Source: Diatrype stigma
Taxonomy: Eukaryota > Ascomycota > Sordariomycetes > Xylariales > Diatrypaceae
Length of the DNA stretch: 64,000 nt
Direction of reading: 5' to 3'
NCBI GenBank assembly: GCA_022225965.2
Contig: JAKJXP020000036.1
Span: 124,001 to 188,000 of the forward strand
The translations under genes and the position numbers were made by a program. Positions within the stretch are counted from its first letter, which is position 1. Every line of letters starts with the position of its first letter. The notes beneath the pieces are model-generated. The model searched no databases and was not told the DNA's origin. It saw only the letters and a program-made list of their open reading frames with translations. This document shows positions 33,031-44,551 of the stretch, piece after piece.

Positions 33031-36000
33031 AATAAATAATTAAAACGGCCGTTAATTTTTTATTTAAAAGTTAGGTTTATTATATTGCTATTTACCGTAG
33101 AAAATGTAAAAAACGAAAGGAAATTAAAGAGGCAGGAATATATGAGCGAATTGGCCGAAAAGTTAGACATAACGTTTGTTTCCGAAGCCGAATACGAATC
33201 GGCGGACGAATTTTTAAAACCGGATACAAAAGCCGGGCCCGTAAAAAGCTTCGGATTTTAAGATAATGCTAATATATCGGCTAATCGGCTTAAGTTCTTA
33301 ATGGCTTGGATTGGACCTAATAATTATGCCGATAAAACGATAAATGCCGAAGCAAATAATATTATAAAGCAAGTATTCCTAATAAAAAAAATTCGAAAAA
33401 TTTAAGCCCAAATTTATAAAACGGTCGTTATATAAAGGAATTTACGAAAGCCATAATTTAAGCAAAACATTTTTTTGGTATTTCCCATAAAAAAAAAACC
33501 AGCCCGATAATAAAAACGGCAAATTACGTACGTTCCATAATATATTCCTAAATACGGCTTAAGGTAATTATAAATTATATCGGAATTAATTATTTAAGGC
33601 ACTAAAGGATTATAAGAAACTTATTTATTATCCAAAAAAAACCGAATTTAAAGAGGCGTATAAAAAAAAACTCCGAAACCTTTTAAAGCGTAAAACGTAA
33701 AGAATAATCGATAAAGGAATTATTAAGGGAAAGCCATTGCTTTTAAAATGGATATTTATATATAAATTCGACAAAAACGGCTATATAAATCGGTATAAAA
33801 TACGCATTATTATATAAGGGGTTTTGCAAAAAAACCTAAACAAAAGTACTTACGTTGCTACTTTTATAATTCGTTTTTTCCGTATAGTAATAATAATTAT
33901 TACGAAATATAACCTTAATTGCAATTAATACGATATTATTAACGCCTTTTTCGAAAGTTAAATAAATAAATCGAAAGAATTTATTTATATGTATTTATTT
34001 AAGGGATATAGTAAGCTTGGCTTTTATAAGCCTAATAAAGAAACGGCAATTATAGCCGAATTTAATAAAGCTTTATACGAATTTAAAGAATTACCTTTGT
34101 TATAATATAACGAAATTATTATAATATTAAGGCAAGGAAATATGAAATTTTTTACGAAAAAACCATACGTATTTATTAACGGCAAAGTATTGTTATTTAT
34201 ATACGTAAATAATATCCTGGTTCTTAATAAAAAGGAGAATAAGCAAAATGCGGACGATTTAATTAAGTACCTTAAATCGAAATACGAAATGCGGAATAAA
34301 GGGATAATAAAGTGGTTTTTCGGGATCCGGATTATTCGTAATCGAAATAAGAATACCGTATAACTTTATTTAAATATTTATATCGATAAGATCGCGAAGC
34401 GTTTCGGATTTATAAATAACCGAATAAACCCTTTAATTATTTCCCTTTTTATACGGCCTTTTAAAAAATTTAAGAATAAAGCCTTTAAAAAATCCATATA
34501 CGAATTTTAAGAAAAGGTCGGATTTATTTTTTATGCCGTAATAATAATAAGGCCGGATATAGCTTATATAATATTATAACTTTTCCGTTTTCTTATTAAT
34601 CCATTTCCCGAATATCATGTTGTTATAAATTATATTATACGATATTTATACGCCATTAGGTTTTTCGTTATCGAATATAACGGTAAATACGAAAAAGCCT
34701 TAGTTATAGCATTAAATGCCTTTTTTACGAATAACAAAAAATTCCGAAAATTAATACATAAATATGTAATTATGTTATATAAAGGGCTTATAATTTGGAA
34801 ATTAAGATTATAACCAATCGTAATAACGTTTATAATTAAAACAAAACCTTTTGGCGTTAAATACGTCGCTAAAAAAAATATGGCTTTATTACGATTTTTC
34901 CGGAACTTACGCTTAAACCTAAAGAATATTTTTCGTATTTTTTATAATAATCAATAGATTATACGTCTTATAATGGACGAAAATCGCCGGCTAAATATAC
35001 GGTTTCGTTACGTTAATATATAAAACATATAGTTAAAGCAGGAATTTTGTAACGGCATTTTTATAATAAAGTATTTCGAAACAAGTAAAATGTTCGCTAA
35101 CGGCTTTATAAAGGCTTTATTTCGAACGAAATTCGAATAATTTAGGGAATTTCTATATATAAAAGACATTCGGAAAAAAATCGAAATTGCCGGCAGAAAT
35201 TAAAATAACGAATTTCGAAGTTATTCGTTCCGAAACAGCCAAATAAAAAAATCGCGTTTAAAGTTTAATATTATAATTTATTTAATTAAAAATTAATTAA
35301 AATGGCAAAACAATAATATCCGCCGAATTTCATTTATATTAAAAAAGGAATTTAATTTTTTTTAAAACTTAATTCGCGGTATTATTTTAATGTTTACCTT
35401 ATAACATTTGTTTATAACCTCCGAAAAAACCATAGGATCTTTCCCATAACCCATTAAATATATTATGTCGATTTTCTTTTTTTTTCTTTCGGTAATAACG
35501 AAATTTAATGGTTTTATATTTCGAATAAGCGTATTTTTGCTTATTTCGTATATCGGCTTATCGGTTAATTTCGTTTTGATAAAATACTATACCGCCAGGT
35601 TTTAGAATTATTCCGGTTTTTTATAAATTTATTACTTTTATTATAGCTAAAAACGCCTTTATATAATAAGCCGGATAAAGCGTTTATTAAAGCCCATTTT
35701 ATAAAAAAGGGATTTTTAATTATTAATAATAAACCAGCTTTTCGTTATTCGGATAGGAATTTTTATTTATTTAAAGTTATATATTTAAGGCATACTTATA
35801 AAAATAGAAATTATGGCCGCGCCTATATAAATTAGGTATAAATAATTAATATCATAACTTCCGGTTATCGGCAATTGCAAATTGCAGGGAAATTTCGAAA
35901 CCCACTTTTTACGGCCGAAAAGGAAATAAAGCCACTTAATATAACCGTATAAACGCATTTCATTTATTATCCGGTATTTTTTATCGATTAATCCAAAACC

Positions 36001-36149
36001 TAAAGATTAAGAGTTTAATTTATATATGTAAATAAATTTTTTTTTTATTAAACCTAATTAACGGTTTAAGGAATGCATTTAAGGCCCGAATAAGCAATTG
36101 CGATGCCTTTATTTATTAGGCTAATTAAAATTAATTACTTTAATTAACC

Positions 36150-36158
36150 TGGAGGGTA
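36150..36158 (+). promoter_or_regulatory. Polypurine tract
   Basis: Short purine run (GGAGGGTA) directly before the right LTR, the expected plus-strand primer position. Confidence 0.55.
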
Positions 36159-36371
36159 TGTTATATTTAGGCTAACTTAGTTTTTTAATGGCGTACTTAG
36201 CTACCTAAGGAAGCGTACGGATTTAGGTCCATTATTTTTATTTCTTCCATACAAATTAGGTATACGAGAAAAATAGCGCTTACCGTTCCTTCTGCTTCTT
36301 TTTTTTTCTGTAGAGATAATTGATAATCCGATGCCAATAAGCCACTTTACTTTTATATTGCGGATGCGACA
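36159..36371 (+). repeat. Right LTR of copia element
   Basis: 213 bp, TGTTATATTTAGG...GCGACA; partner of 29011-29221. Confidence 0.93.
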
Positions 36372-36376
36372 AGCCC
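36372..36376. repeat. 5-bp target-site duplication (right)
   Basis: AGCCC, matching 29006-29010. Confidence 0.9.
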
Positions 36377-36681
36377 CTAATCCCCGTGTTATAGGTATAT
36401 AGGAATATATGATATGCTGAAACTGTAACAATATACTGCCCAATTTAAGAACGCATGCGGGAAGACGGACTTATCATTACTACCTGATCCAGGCATGGGT
36501 GCCAGCATGTGCCTAATCTCCTACTGCCGATAGTTCAGATCCGAAAACTGCAGAATATCCCGGCGTATCCCCGTCGTCCTATATGCCCATGCAGTTTCGC
36601 TACCCTGAGCAAATCATCACGGATATTGTCGGGCTCTTGGCCACACCCAACATCCGAACTCGGAATTCATCGAACTTCGAG
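36377..36681. other. Spacer between retrotransposon and STAND-like gene
   Basis: 305 bases of normal composition; 3' flank of the minus-strand gene. The RIP signature stops at the element's end and does not visibly leak into this spacer. Confidence 0.5.
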
Positions 36682-38811
36682 CTAAAACCCCATTGTCGTC
36701 ATTTGCCTTGCAGAAGAATCATCTACTTCGATCTCCTCTGGGAGATCGAGCGTAGATCCTATGAAATGCTTCGTTATACGCAATGCTTGGCTATGAGAAG
36801 TCACTAGAAGCTTGAAGATGATGTTCTCATGTCGTTTGACTAACCGAGTCAGTTTCTTCATTACCAGGTCGATCTCGTTGGCCAGAGCCATGGTCTCGTA
36901 TCGAGTAACCTCATCGATGACGCATAGAAGTAGGCTCTTCGAGGGAAGCTGTTTCGTGAGCTCACGGAAGACGGAGCATAGGGTCGACAGCTTCAAACTT
37001 TGGATGTCACGCCAGTCACCCTGCGACAGGAAGGACAGATTCATGTCCACTCCCTTGTCGAGCATCTGGCTCACTAGCTGTCCGACCAGACTAGCCATCA
37101 ACCCGCGTGGAAGTGACGGTGGGAAGGATTGCCCATATCTGACTGGGTGTTGGTCACAGAAGAACCTCGCCACGAAACCACGCCCCGTATCCTCTGTTAT
37201 CCGGACGAGCTCCGCAGACACGAAGCTAAGCGGCGATATTTCCTCTGCTGATGCGAGATCGGCATGGCCATTAACTAATAGTAGCGACGACGACGCAAGC
37301 TCGTCTGACATGAAAGTGCGAAAGCATTCGTTCGTTACCATGGCTGCGCCCCTTGCCTGGGAACTTTCTTCCAAGTTATGGCCCATGCGAAGATGAAATA
37401 TAGTGTCTTTCGATATATCAGCGGAGTCAAATTGGAGCAGCTCGAGTAAAGTACGAGCTGCTAACTTGGCCATATCTTTAGTCGACTCGTTCATGATAAA
37501 GATGTTGTTTGCGTGGCTGGATTCGAACGCAGTAAGACGTCGGCTGATATCTTCTAACTCGTGATCGTCTGTAGTACTCATTAGACCAATCCCAAGCAAA
37601 GTACCTCGCTGCAACGTACTTGTGTTCTGTGTCCCAACCCTTCCACGCAACATTATATATATGGATTGCAAGAGGTTCAGGGTTTGTTCGGAGTTCTCGC
37701 GTGTGGCTAATAAGTGCCTTCCCTGCCCATGGATCCGCAACGCCTGGCATTGCATCGCTTCTTCCTTGACTTTCTCGTTGTGTTTCTTGACCTCCTCTAG
37801 GCTAGCTAGAAGCTCGCGCTTATATGACGACTGTTTCAAGAATGGCTCACAAACCTTCCCTGTTGGTGTTAGTCAACCTAGCCTAAGGGGGATGCTTCGG
37901 GTTTGACCGACGAATTGCGCTGTCAGCGAAGAATTGCATGATATGCGTAAGTGTCCTTAAGATTGCGCGGAAGAGGTAGAATGTCTTTTCCTCTAGTGAA
38001 TGACTCTGAAGGTCGGCGTATATTCCAATATACCTCCTGGAGCTCTCTAGAACGTCTGGGATTTCGGATAATGTTTCGAAAATAGCTTCCTCGACTTTGC
38101 TGTATTGGCCAGCAGCCTGGGCCAGTAAGCCTGGGAACATGGCTGTTACGAGATCAAGATGACGCTTGTGAAAGGCAGTGTCAAATTGGTCATACATACC
38201 TCGATAGCAACCTTGAAAACACCGCATATACTGATTTTGTATGTCATGAATAAGACTATACGGTGCTGAGAGATGGAAGGCTACAGCATACCTGGACCCA
38301 TAATCTCCAGCGGGAAGCAATTCCAGCCAGCTTGCAAACACATCAGAGTTCCGTCCAACTTTATCAATGCATAGCATTGTCTTCGAGTTCTTCGTAGATG
38401 CCTTCCAGCCTGTAGCTGTCGCCTGCACTTCTTGCATGACTTGCCCCCAGTTGCAGGATCGGAGGTCGAGAGCATCCTTTCTGGCACTGCCCTTTCTCGC
38501 CAACTTGGCTCGTACTAGTTCCATGGTAGCAAAGAGCTGCTCTTTCTCCTCGTCCGCTTGTCGCCATAGCTGCACACTAGCTGTAGTTCAGTGGTTATTG
38601 CGGTATAAGGCCATGATGGGAGCAAATGACTGTACCTGATCTTCCTGTGCTGTACGGCCTCTGGAATAGTGACGAAATTGTCTCGACGTTCATTATAAAC
38701 GAATGATGGTTGGTCGGGCAGGATAAGCCTGTTCTCAACGAACCGAGCTGCGTCATTTCTGGGGTGCCGGTCGCGTGAGCGCAAGTAGTCTTCTCTATCG
38801 GCCACGTCCAT
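36682..38811 (-). CDS. DUF7708/STAND-like NLR-related protein
   Basis: Minus strand. Exon 1 is 38811-38636 (true ATG at 38811; the upstream TTG is not a start), then 38576 to 37912, then 37859-36682. The last join restores IRKVCEPFLKQSSYKRELL. Reading the middle exon through gives 672 aa; removing a possible 57-nt intron (38199-38143) gives 653. The first part matches the fungal DUF7708 region (WLELLPAGDYGS ... KVEEAIFETLSEIPDVLES ... LTHIMQFFADS). The second part resembles the P-loop-like region of fungal STAND/NACHT-type proteins (LLLVNGHADLASAEE, SPLSFVSAELV, FVARFFCDQH, LLLCVIDEVTRYE, FKLLVTSHSQAL). A Walker A lysine motif is not visible, so ATPase activity is doubtful. No repeat domain follows. 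Such proteins are linked to fungal innate or allorecognition responses (family inference). Confidence 0.68.
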
Positions 38812-39166
38812 TTTCAATGCTTATCAATTGCTATGAGTGCGGGACCATTGTCTTTGCAAAAAGAATATGCCACTGATTTAAGCGTTGCCGATGAGGCTGT
38901 GAGGTCATGGATAGCTCTGGCGCTGGCCTACATCCAGGCTGCAGCCTGCAGGCGCCAATATTCAGGTGTCGTATAGTGGCAGTGTTGGTAAGGATCCACA
39001 CGACCCATCCGAAAAGGGGTCGTACTATGTGTCATTGGATGCTAAGGTAGGCTGAGTAAAATAAGACTGATTGCATATGACGTTAATATTGCCCAGCCTA
39101 TAACTATAAGATCTAACTCAGCTAGGAATCGAGCAGCAAGTCTGGGAGTAAAAGCTCACGACTTTG

Positions 39167-39199
<33 letters not shown>

Positions 39200-39279
39200 N
39201 NNNNNNNNNTTTTTAACCCCCCCCCCCCCCCCCCCCCCCCGAGCTTCGACTTTGTATCACTCAACCTCATTCTCACACA
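38812..39279. promoter_or_regulatory. Divergent promoter region, incomplete
   Basis: The 468 bases between two divergent start codons are the presumed shared promoter. The sequence is interrupted by a gap at 39168-39240, so true length and content are unknown. Confidence 0.6.
39168..39240. other. Assembly gap with poly-G / poly-C edges
   Basis: A 32-base G run (39168-39199), ten N (39200-39209), a short TTTTTAA, then a 24-base C run (39217-39240). G on the left edge and C on the right edge is what two contig ends extended by false poly-G read tails would look like. Treat as missing data. Confidence 0.9.
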
Positions 39280-42200
39280 ATGCGCAACCAGCAAATCATT
39301 GCTACACCAGAGGAGAACATGGTCCAACAAGCACCTGAAGTGGAGCGCGAAGGGGGGCCAACCAGTCCAAGACAAGATAAGCTTGCTCCCCAGACAAACG
39401 AAGATGTTGGCGAAATCTCTTCCTCCTTACCAGCTGGACGCGAAGATGAAACTGCTTTCTCAATTCTACAGGATGCTGCCAAAGTCAAACCTGAGGAGCG
39501 CATAGAACTAGCGGTGAGGAGTACTCATGCTGGCCGGCTAGGTTCCTATAGGATGGGTGGCAGGTTTCTACGAGAAGAAAGAGCACGAGGGACTGTGGAA
39601 GAGCAATCGAAACATGCTATGTTTCATATACACCTGACGGAGTCGAGAATCACAGAACTCGAAACGGAATTGCAGAATATCAAGACGAGGTTATATGGAA
39701 GGCCAGATGACACGCCTCCGCCAAAGCCTAAAGAAATGCATTATGTCTACCGACACGTCATCAATCGAGTTGACGCTCAAGAATTTCGCATCACTCAGCG
39801 CAGTTTCGATGTACCGATTGAGGAACGCCCAGCACTTGAGGCGTTGATTCCAGGCATTATAACCCAACAAGACTCTGGTGGGCTACACAGGCGAAACACA
39901 GGCCTCAACGGCAGTCAACCGCATACTCCCGAACGACTTAGAGTAAGGTCGCGCGCTTTGCTGTCTCACCTACAACGGATTACAGGGACACCGGGGTCAT
40001 TCAACCTACAAGTACCGAAACTTGGGAAGAGAGAAAATCAGGAGACCGCTGTGTTCCTGAGACCTTTCAAACTGTTCATGTGTTATGATCGTGAAATCAG
40101 GCGAAGTCTCCCAGAGTTAGAGGCAGCAGTGCTTCACAAGAAAACCCGAGCTGAAACACAAGAAGAGCACTCGAAAGAGGTCGAGAACAAGACTTTTACA
40201 GACGAAGACCTGCTGGAAGATCTAAAGTTACTCGTTGAGTTCCTTGAGGTAGATTTGAAGCCGATATTTGACTTGAGGCAACAAATTAAAGATGCCACCG
40301 CAACCGAGATCGAGTACCCTGACCTCTGGCATCTATTTGAAAGGAACGAGATGGTGATCAGTCAGTCGGATGAGTCACATGCCTACCGCGTGGTCAACTA
40401 TACCGGAGGCCGTGAACCGCTTATTGATCGCCTGACCAGGCGCGACGATGAGAAGGTAGAGCCCATAGACGGGTTTGTGGTCGACTGTATCAGCCTTGAG
40501 TTTGATGGAACACACTATGTTCCTACAATTGAGAAGTTCTCGATCCGAAAATTCCATGGAAAACGACGAATCACGTCGTTACCTGTGTATCCATTCAAGC
40601 TACATCCAGAGGCTAATGCCCTTCGAAACAAATTTCGTGAGCAGGGCGAACGTTTCCTCGACTTGACCAGGGATCAGTTCCGCCACAGAATGATGACCGG
40701 GAGGACAATCGATGATCCGCCGCAAGACATAGATGCTCAAGTGGTAGTTGATATCGCAATGGCCCTAAATCTTCACCCCGAGTGGCAGCCTGGGTCCAAC
40801 AATATCGAAGCCAACTTGACAGTGAGCGACAAACGTGAGACTCAGATACCCACTTACTGCCACCACAATCGAGTTGAAGAGGGATGCTGTGGGGGTGATG
40901 TTGCCGACAAAGATCTGGAACTAGATCGAGTCGAGTTAAGTAAATACTTTCAGGATTCTGGACATCTTCTGTCTCCCCGCAAGGAGGAAGAATTAGACGA
41001 AGAAGAATTGATCTTGTTGCCCCATTGGGTCTATGGCTTCGTATTGAGGAGCCGGATGTGGGTGAAATTGAGGACTGCCAACCTCTCAGATGTCATCTTC
41101 GAAAATGACTTTGGGGCTCTTCTACTCCCAGAGGAACAGAAAAGGACTATTCAAGCTCTCGTCGCCACGCATGAAAACGCGGTATCTAATGCGAGCCCGG
41201 GTGTACGAACAGTGGGGAGTGGAATTGATATCGTGAAGGGCAAGGGCAGTGGTTTGATTCTGCTCCTTCACGGTGAACCAGGTTAGTGCTTTTCACCAAG
41301 GAGACAAGAAAAGTATAAGCTGACGATGAAAAGGGGTTGGAAAAACATCTACGGCTGAGTGTGTAGCCGATGAAACTCAGCGACCCCTATTTCCAATCAC
41401 GTGTGGTGACATCGGCGAGACAGCCATGGAAGTGGAAGTGAACCTACACAAGAACTTCAACCTAGCCCAAAGATGGGGGTGTGTGCTTCTGCTTGATGAG
41501 GCAGATGTGTTCCTTGCCAAACGTAACAAGACAGATCTGAGACGAAATGCCGTTACAAGCGTCTTCTTACGGAGTCTAGGTAAAACCCTACACTGAAAAG
41601 TTATATACGTGATCGCTAACTAGTACCTTATCAGAATACTACGGCGGAATTCTGTTCCTGACATCGAATAGGGTAGGAAACCTTGATCCTGCCTTTAAGT
41701 CAAGGATCCACATGAGTGTGTTTTACTCGCGCTTGAATATGGAGGCTACACGCAAGCTTTATAAGATCTTCACCAAGCGCGTAGAAGCGGAGCAAGAAAG
41801 GACGAAGACTTCCTCGTTCGAGATCAAAAAGAAGGAAATACTCCAATTTGCGAAGCGGCATTTCCGCCAGATGGAGAAGGAAGGCCTTCCAACTTGGAAC
41901 GGAAGGTAAGCCGCGACTTTGAACCCCAACAGTACCACAGCAGTGTTACGGATGTCTACATGCTCGATTGGGCCCAATTCAATTTGATATGGCGGCTAAC
42001 GTATTTCGTCTAGACAAATACGAAACGCATTTCAAGCAGCTATTGCGCTTGCTGAATACGAAGGCCAGAAAACCGCCCCTGGACAACCGCTACCCATACT
42101 AGGCGAATCTCAATTCCAGGTCGTCGCCGAGAGCTCGATGGAATTCGACAGATACATGCTTTCCACGCTTGGCGGGGCTGAGGCCGACATAGCCTTTCGC

Positions 42201-42500
42201 GACAGTTGGAGGGATGACGGGTATCCCAGTGCCCGAGGACAGCAGCATACCCCAGTTTTGAGAACGGCATACAATCCCAAGCTGCCGGGTCGCCAGGCTG
42301 TAAAAACACCCGAGAGTGACGATACAGATACTGATAGTGATGATGAGGACAGTAGCAGTGATGATGACAAGGGCCCCAAAGCTGTGAGGGTAGCAGGAAA
42401 ACAGGCTTCTACTTCAGGCCCGGGATCGCAAAGTACCCAAGGGACCAATGACTACGAAGAATTCCAGGCATTCATGAAGTGGAAGAGCAATCAGAAATAA
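39280..42500 (+). CDS. AAA+ ATPase with large N-terminal region
   Basis: Four exons: 39280-41281, 41334-41579, 41635-41905 and 42014-42500; 1001 aa, all junctions in phase. Residues 1-110 are disordered; 110-150 form a predicted coiled coil; 150-640 is the region seen in fungal DUF7025-type ATPases (HVINRVDAQEFR, DLWHLFERNEMV, IDGFVVDCISLEFDG). The AAA core has Walker A GEPGVGKT (665-672, split by intron 1), Walker B LLLDEAD (719-725), FLTSNRVGNLDPAF (sensor 1 region) and SRIHMSVFYSRL. The C-terminal tail is acidic (ESDDTDTDSDDEDSSSDDD). Function in this family is largely unknown; the ATPase resembles Bcs1/proteasomal-type AAA modules. It faces away from the STAND-like gene and is followed by a HET gene. 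Confidence 0.87.
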
Positions 42501-43291
42501 GCCGAGGTAGTAGGTTGGTTAAGGGGTAATCCTTGCTTGATGACCATAACCGGTGGGATAACAAGTCTATGCGTTCCCTTTTCATACCTTCACTATTTCC
42601 AGTCCAAGCTAGACCTTCCATCTATACACTTCTAGTGCTATTGTCCAAAGTACATGGTAACATGACTACAACTATGGAAATCTCTAAACTGGATACTAGA
42701 GGGTGTAACTGTACTGGTAATTAGGTGTTGCATCGACAAACCATGACGAACATATGATCACAATAGCAAGTTAGTGACCGGAAGGAAACTGAGTTGAGTT
42801 CTGATGGCATCAAGGAGGGCCTATGTAGAACGTATCAATACTACAGGAATTACTAGTGAAATCATCATAAGGAGCCCTTGTAATGGCAACTTACCGTCAT
42901 TGGTGCCGGCTAAGTACCTATCACTCTTGGGGGAAATGGATCTATTGAATCTTTAGAAATTTATGTTGCATAATCTGTTAATCTATTCCTAAGTCGATGA
43001 CATGTCCGAAAATATAGACCCCCTTTTTTCTTCTTGGAACCTTGTAGCCTACGGGTCCTTATAAGTCATAAGAGAGGGGTAAGCAAGGCCGTGAGGTTAT
43101 TACAGTTGCTCGCAACTTCATTGTGGCTGTGCTATGATGAAAGTTGCCGATACTACTCAACTAACCCCAGTCCACCAATTGATATTCCGAAAACAGCTTT
43201 ACCCCCATCCCTACATGTCAGCAAGTGGCTACAATACTCTTCGACATCTCACACCACCTTGCAATACCTTTCTGCTCATAAGCATACCACC
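42501..43291. other. Intergenic between ATPase and HET genes
   Basis: No supported gene. The frame of the HET gene extends upstream without a stop from 43034, but starts with TTG and lacks domain content, so it is probably 5' UTR. Confidence 0.5.
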
Positions 43292-44551
43292 ATGGTCATC
43301 CGACTCATTGATACGACCTCCTTGAGGTTCGCCGCTTTCGAGGGGGAATATATCCCCGAATATGCAATACTGAGCCACACGTGGGTTCAGGAAGAAGAGG
43401 TCACATTCCTGGAGATGAAGGAGCTTGTGGACGACTCCAGCCATCCGGCGCGGGGGCGGTCCGGGTTTCGCAAGATCAAGGGGGCGTGCCGGAAAGCGCG
43501 GAGCTACAACCTCGCCTACGCCTGGGTCGATACGTGCTGCATCGATAAGAAGGACCCGACCGAGCTTGGAGAGGCCATCAACTCCATGTTCAGGTGGTAC
43601 CAGCAGGCCACCCTGTGCCTGGTGTACCTCGAAGACCTGATCGACGGCGTTTGCACCATTGGGAATCTGGGGGCCTGTCGCTGGTTCACACGCGGCTGGT
43701 GTCTGCAGGAACTGATCGCGCCTAAGGAGATGCGGTTCTACAACCGCTACTGGAAGTGTGTGGGGTGGAAGAAGAGGCTTTGCTATGAGATCTCACAGAT
43801 CACCGACATTGGGTCGGCTGTTCTCAATCACGAGCTGTCTCTGGACCTGATACCGGTGGTGCAAAAGATGTCCTGGGCCGCGAAGAGGCACACAACGAGA
43901 GTGGAGGACAGAGCGTACTGTCTGCTGGGTATATTCGGCATACACATGCCATTGCTGTACGGGGAGGGTGTGGAGGCCTTCACGCGCCTGCAGGAGGAGA
44001 TCATCAAACGCTTAGACGACCTCTCCATCTTCGCTCCTGCGTCAGAGATTCTAGTCACTCAGCGTAGTAGCGACAACATGGTCCAGGACTGTGACTTATT
44101 AGCAACGAGTCCCGAGGCGTTCGAAAACTTCGGGGCCGTTACTTTCAGCGGTAGACTGTTAGACGGCACCGTTTACCCATTCACCAGGACGAACCACGGC
44201 CTTCATTTTCCGCCCCAGCCCGTTCAAGCTATTGTAAGCTGGGATTATCCGCTTTACCGGTTACCCTTACGATACCAGTTCGGAGAACCCGGCGAGCACG
44301 AGAACTGCTTATATCTGTTCCTCCAAAAGGTCGCACCTTCGAGGTTTGTCCCCGTGAGAATTAGCCAGGGATTGGCCAAGAGAGGGGAATCGGCGATGCG
44401 AGAGGAAGAGCTCTTTGTTATCACGAAGTTCAAGCCGGCGGTGAAATCACTCATCACCACGTCAAACAAACGCCTCCTTCGATTCAAGATCGCGGGAGAC
44501 GCCCAAGTCGGGATTGAACCCGTGAACGATGAGAAGAACAGGTCTCGATAG
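43292..44551 (+). CDS. HET-domain protein, truncated by in-frame TAG
   Basis: Start at the ATG in strong context (ACCACCATGG at 43292); 419 aa to the TAG at 44549-44551. The HET domain is complete: IRLIDTTSLRF, EYAILSHTW (~30-40), AYAWVDTCCIDK (~85-97), AINSMFRWYQQATLCLVYL, RWFTRGWCLQELIAP, then EDRAYCLLGIFGIHMPLLYGEG. HET domains act in heterokaryon incompatibility and cell death, and are TIR-related in fold. After the TAG the same frame stays open for 130 more codons to 44942-44944 with coherent protein sequence (AFFIDSVVITSSV ... FGFSVMLSFEAYYNE). The gene was therefore probably about 550 codons long. No plausible intron removes the stop. Confidence 0.85.
   Translation: MVIRLIDTTSLRFAAFEGEYIPEYAILSHTWVQEEEVTFLEMKELVDDSSHPARGRSGFRKIKGACRKARSYNLAYAWVDTCCIDKKDPTELGEAINSMFRWYQQATLCLVYLEDLIDGVCTIGNLGACRWFTRGWCLQELIAPKEMRFYNRYWKCVGWKKRLCYEISQITDIGSAVLNHELSLDLIPVVQKMSWAAKRHTTRVEDRAYCLLGIFGIHMPLLYGEGVEAFTRLQEEIIKRLDDLSIFAPASEILVTQRSSDNMVQDCDLLATSPEAFENFGAVTFSGRLLDGTVYPFTRTNHGLHFPPQPVQAIVSWDYPLYRLPLRYQFGEPGEHENCLYLFLQKVAPSRFVPVRISQGLAKRGESAMREEELFVITKFKPAVKSLITTSNKRLLRFKIAGDAQVGIEPVNDEKNRSR

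Larger units (their letters stand above)
29222..36158 (+). pseudogene. Degenerate copia gag-pol
   Basis: Not translatable. Recognisable plus-strand remnants: GAG-pre-integrase zinc region at about 31120-31275 (WYLRAGYIG ... YCKVCFINKAS); integrase from about 31340, interrupted by the insertion at 31661-32098 and resuming as TRLPPNLWPEFKAAAAYLYN at about 32120; a repeat-rich linker at 32887-33030; reverse transcriptase at about 33690-34360, where the catalytic YVDD box reads YVNN (D-to-N fits G-to-A RIP); RNase H and the terminal TSKMFANGFIKAL block at about 35080-35125. The gag region (29.3-31.0 kb) is too decayed to define. About 0.9 kb between the pol end and the right LTR shows no recognisable coding. 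Confidence 0.9.
29011..36371 (+). mobile_element. RIP-degenerated Ty1/copia LTR retrotransposon
   Basis: Complete element of about 7.36 kb including a later nested insertion. It has two direct LTRs starting TG and ending CA, a 5-bp AGCCC duplication, a half-tRNA-type primer site after the left LTR and a purine tract before the right LTR. The body is strongly AT-rich; cytosines survive mainly in CpG, CC and CT while CpA is rare and TpA very common. That is the RIP signature (CpA to TpA). Every long frame is broken by TAA/TAG. Remnant protein order on the plus strand is GAG-pre-integrase, integrase, reverse transcriptase, RNase H, which defines the copia superfamily. It cannot be coding-competent. 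Confidence 0.95.

Noticed and set aside
43034..43291. Upstream extension of the HET frame
   Set aside because: Starts at TTG, lacks HET content; the ATG at 43292 has a strong context and fits the family start.
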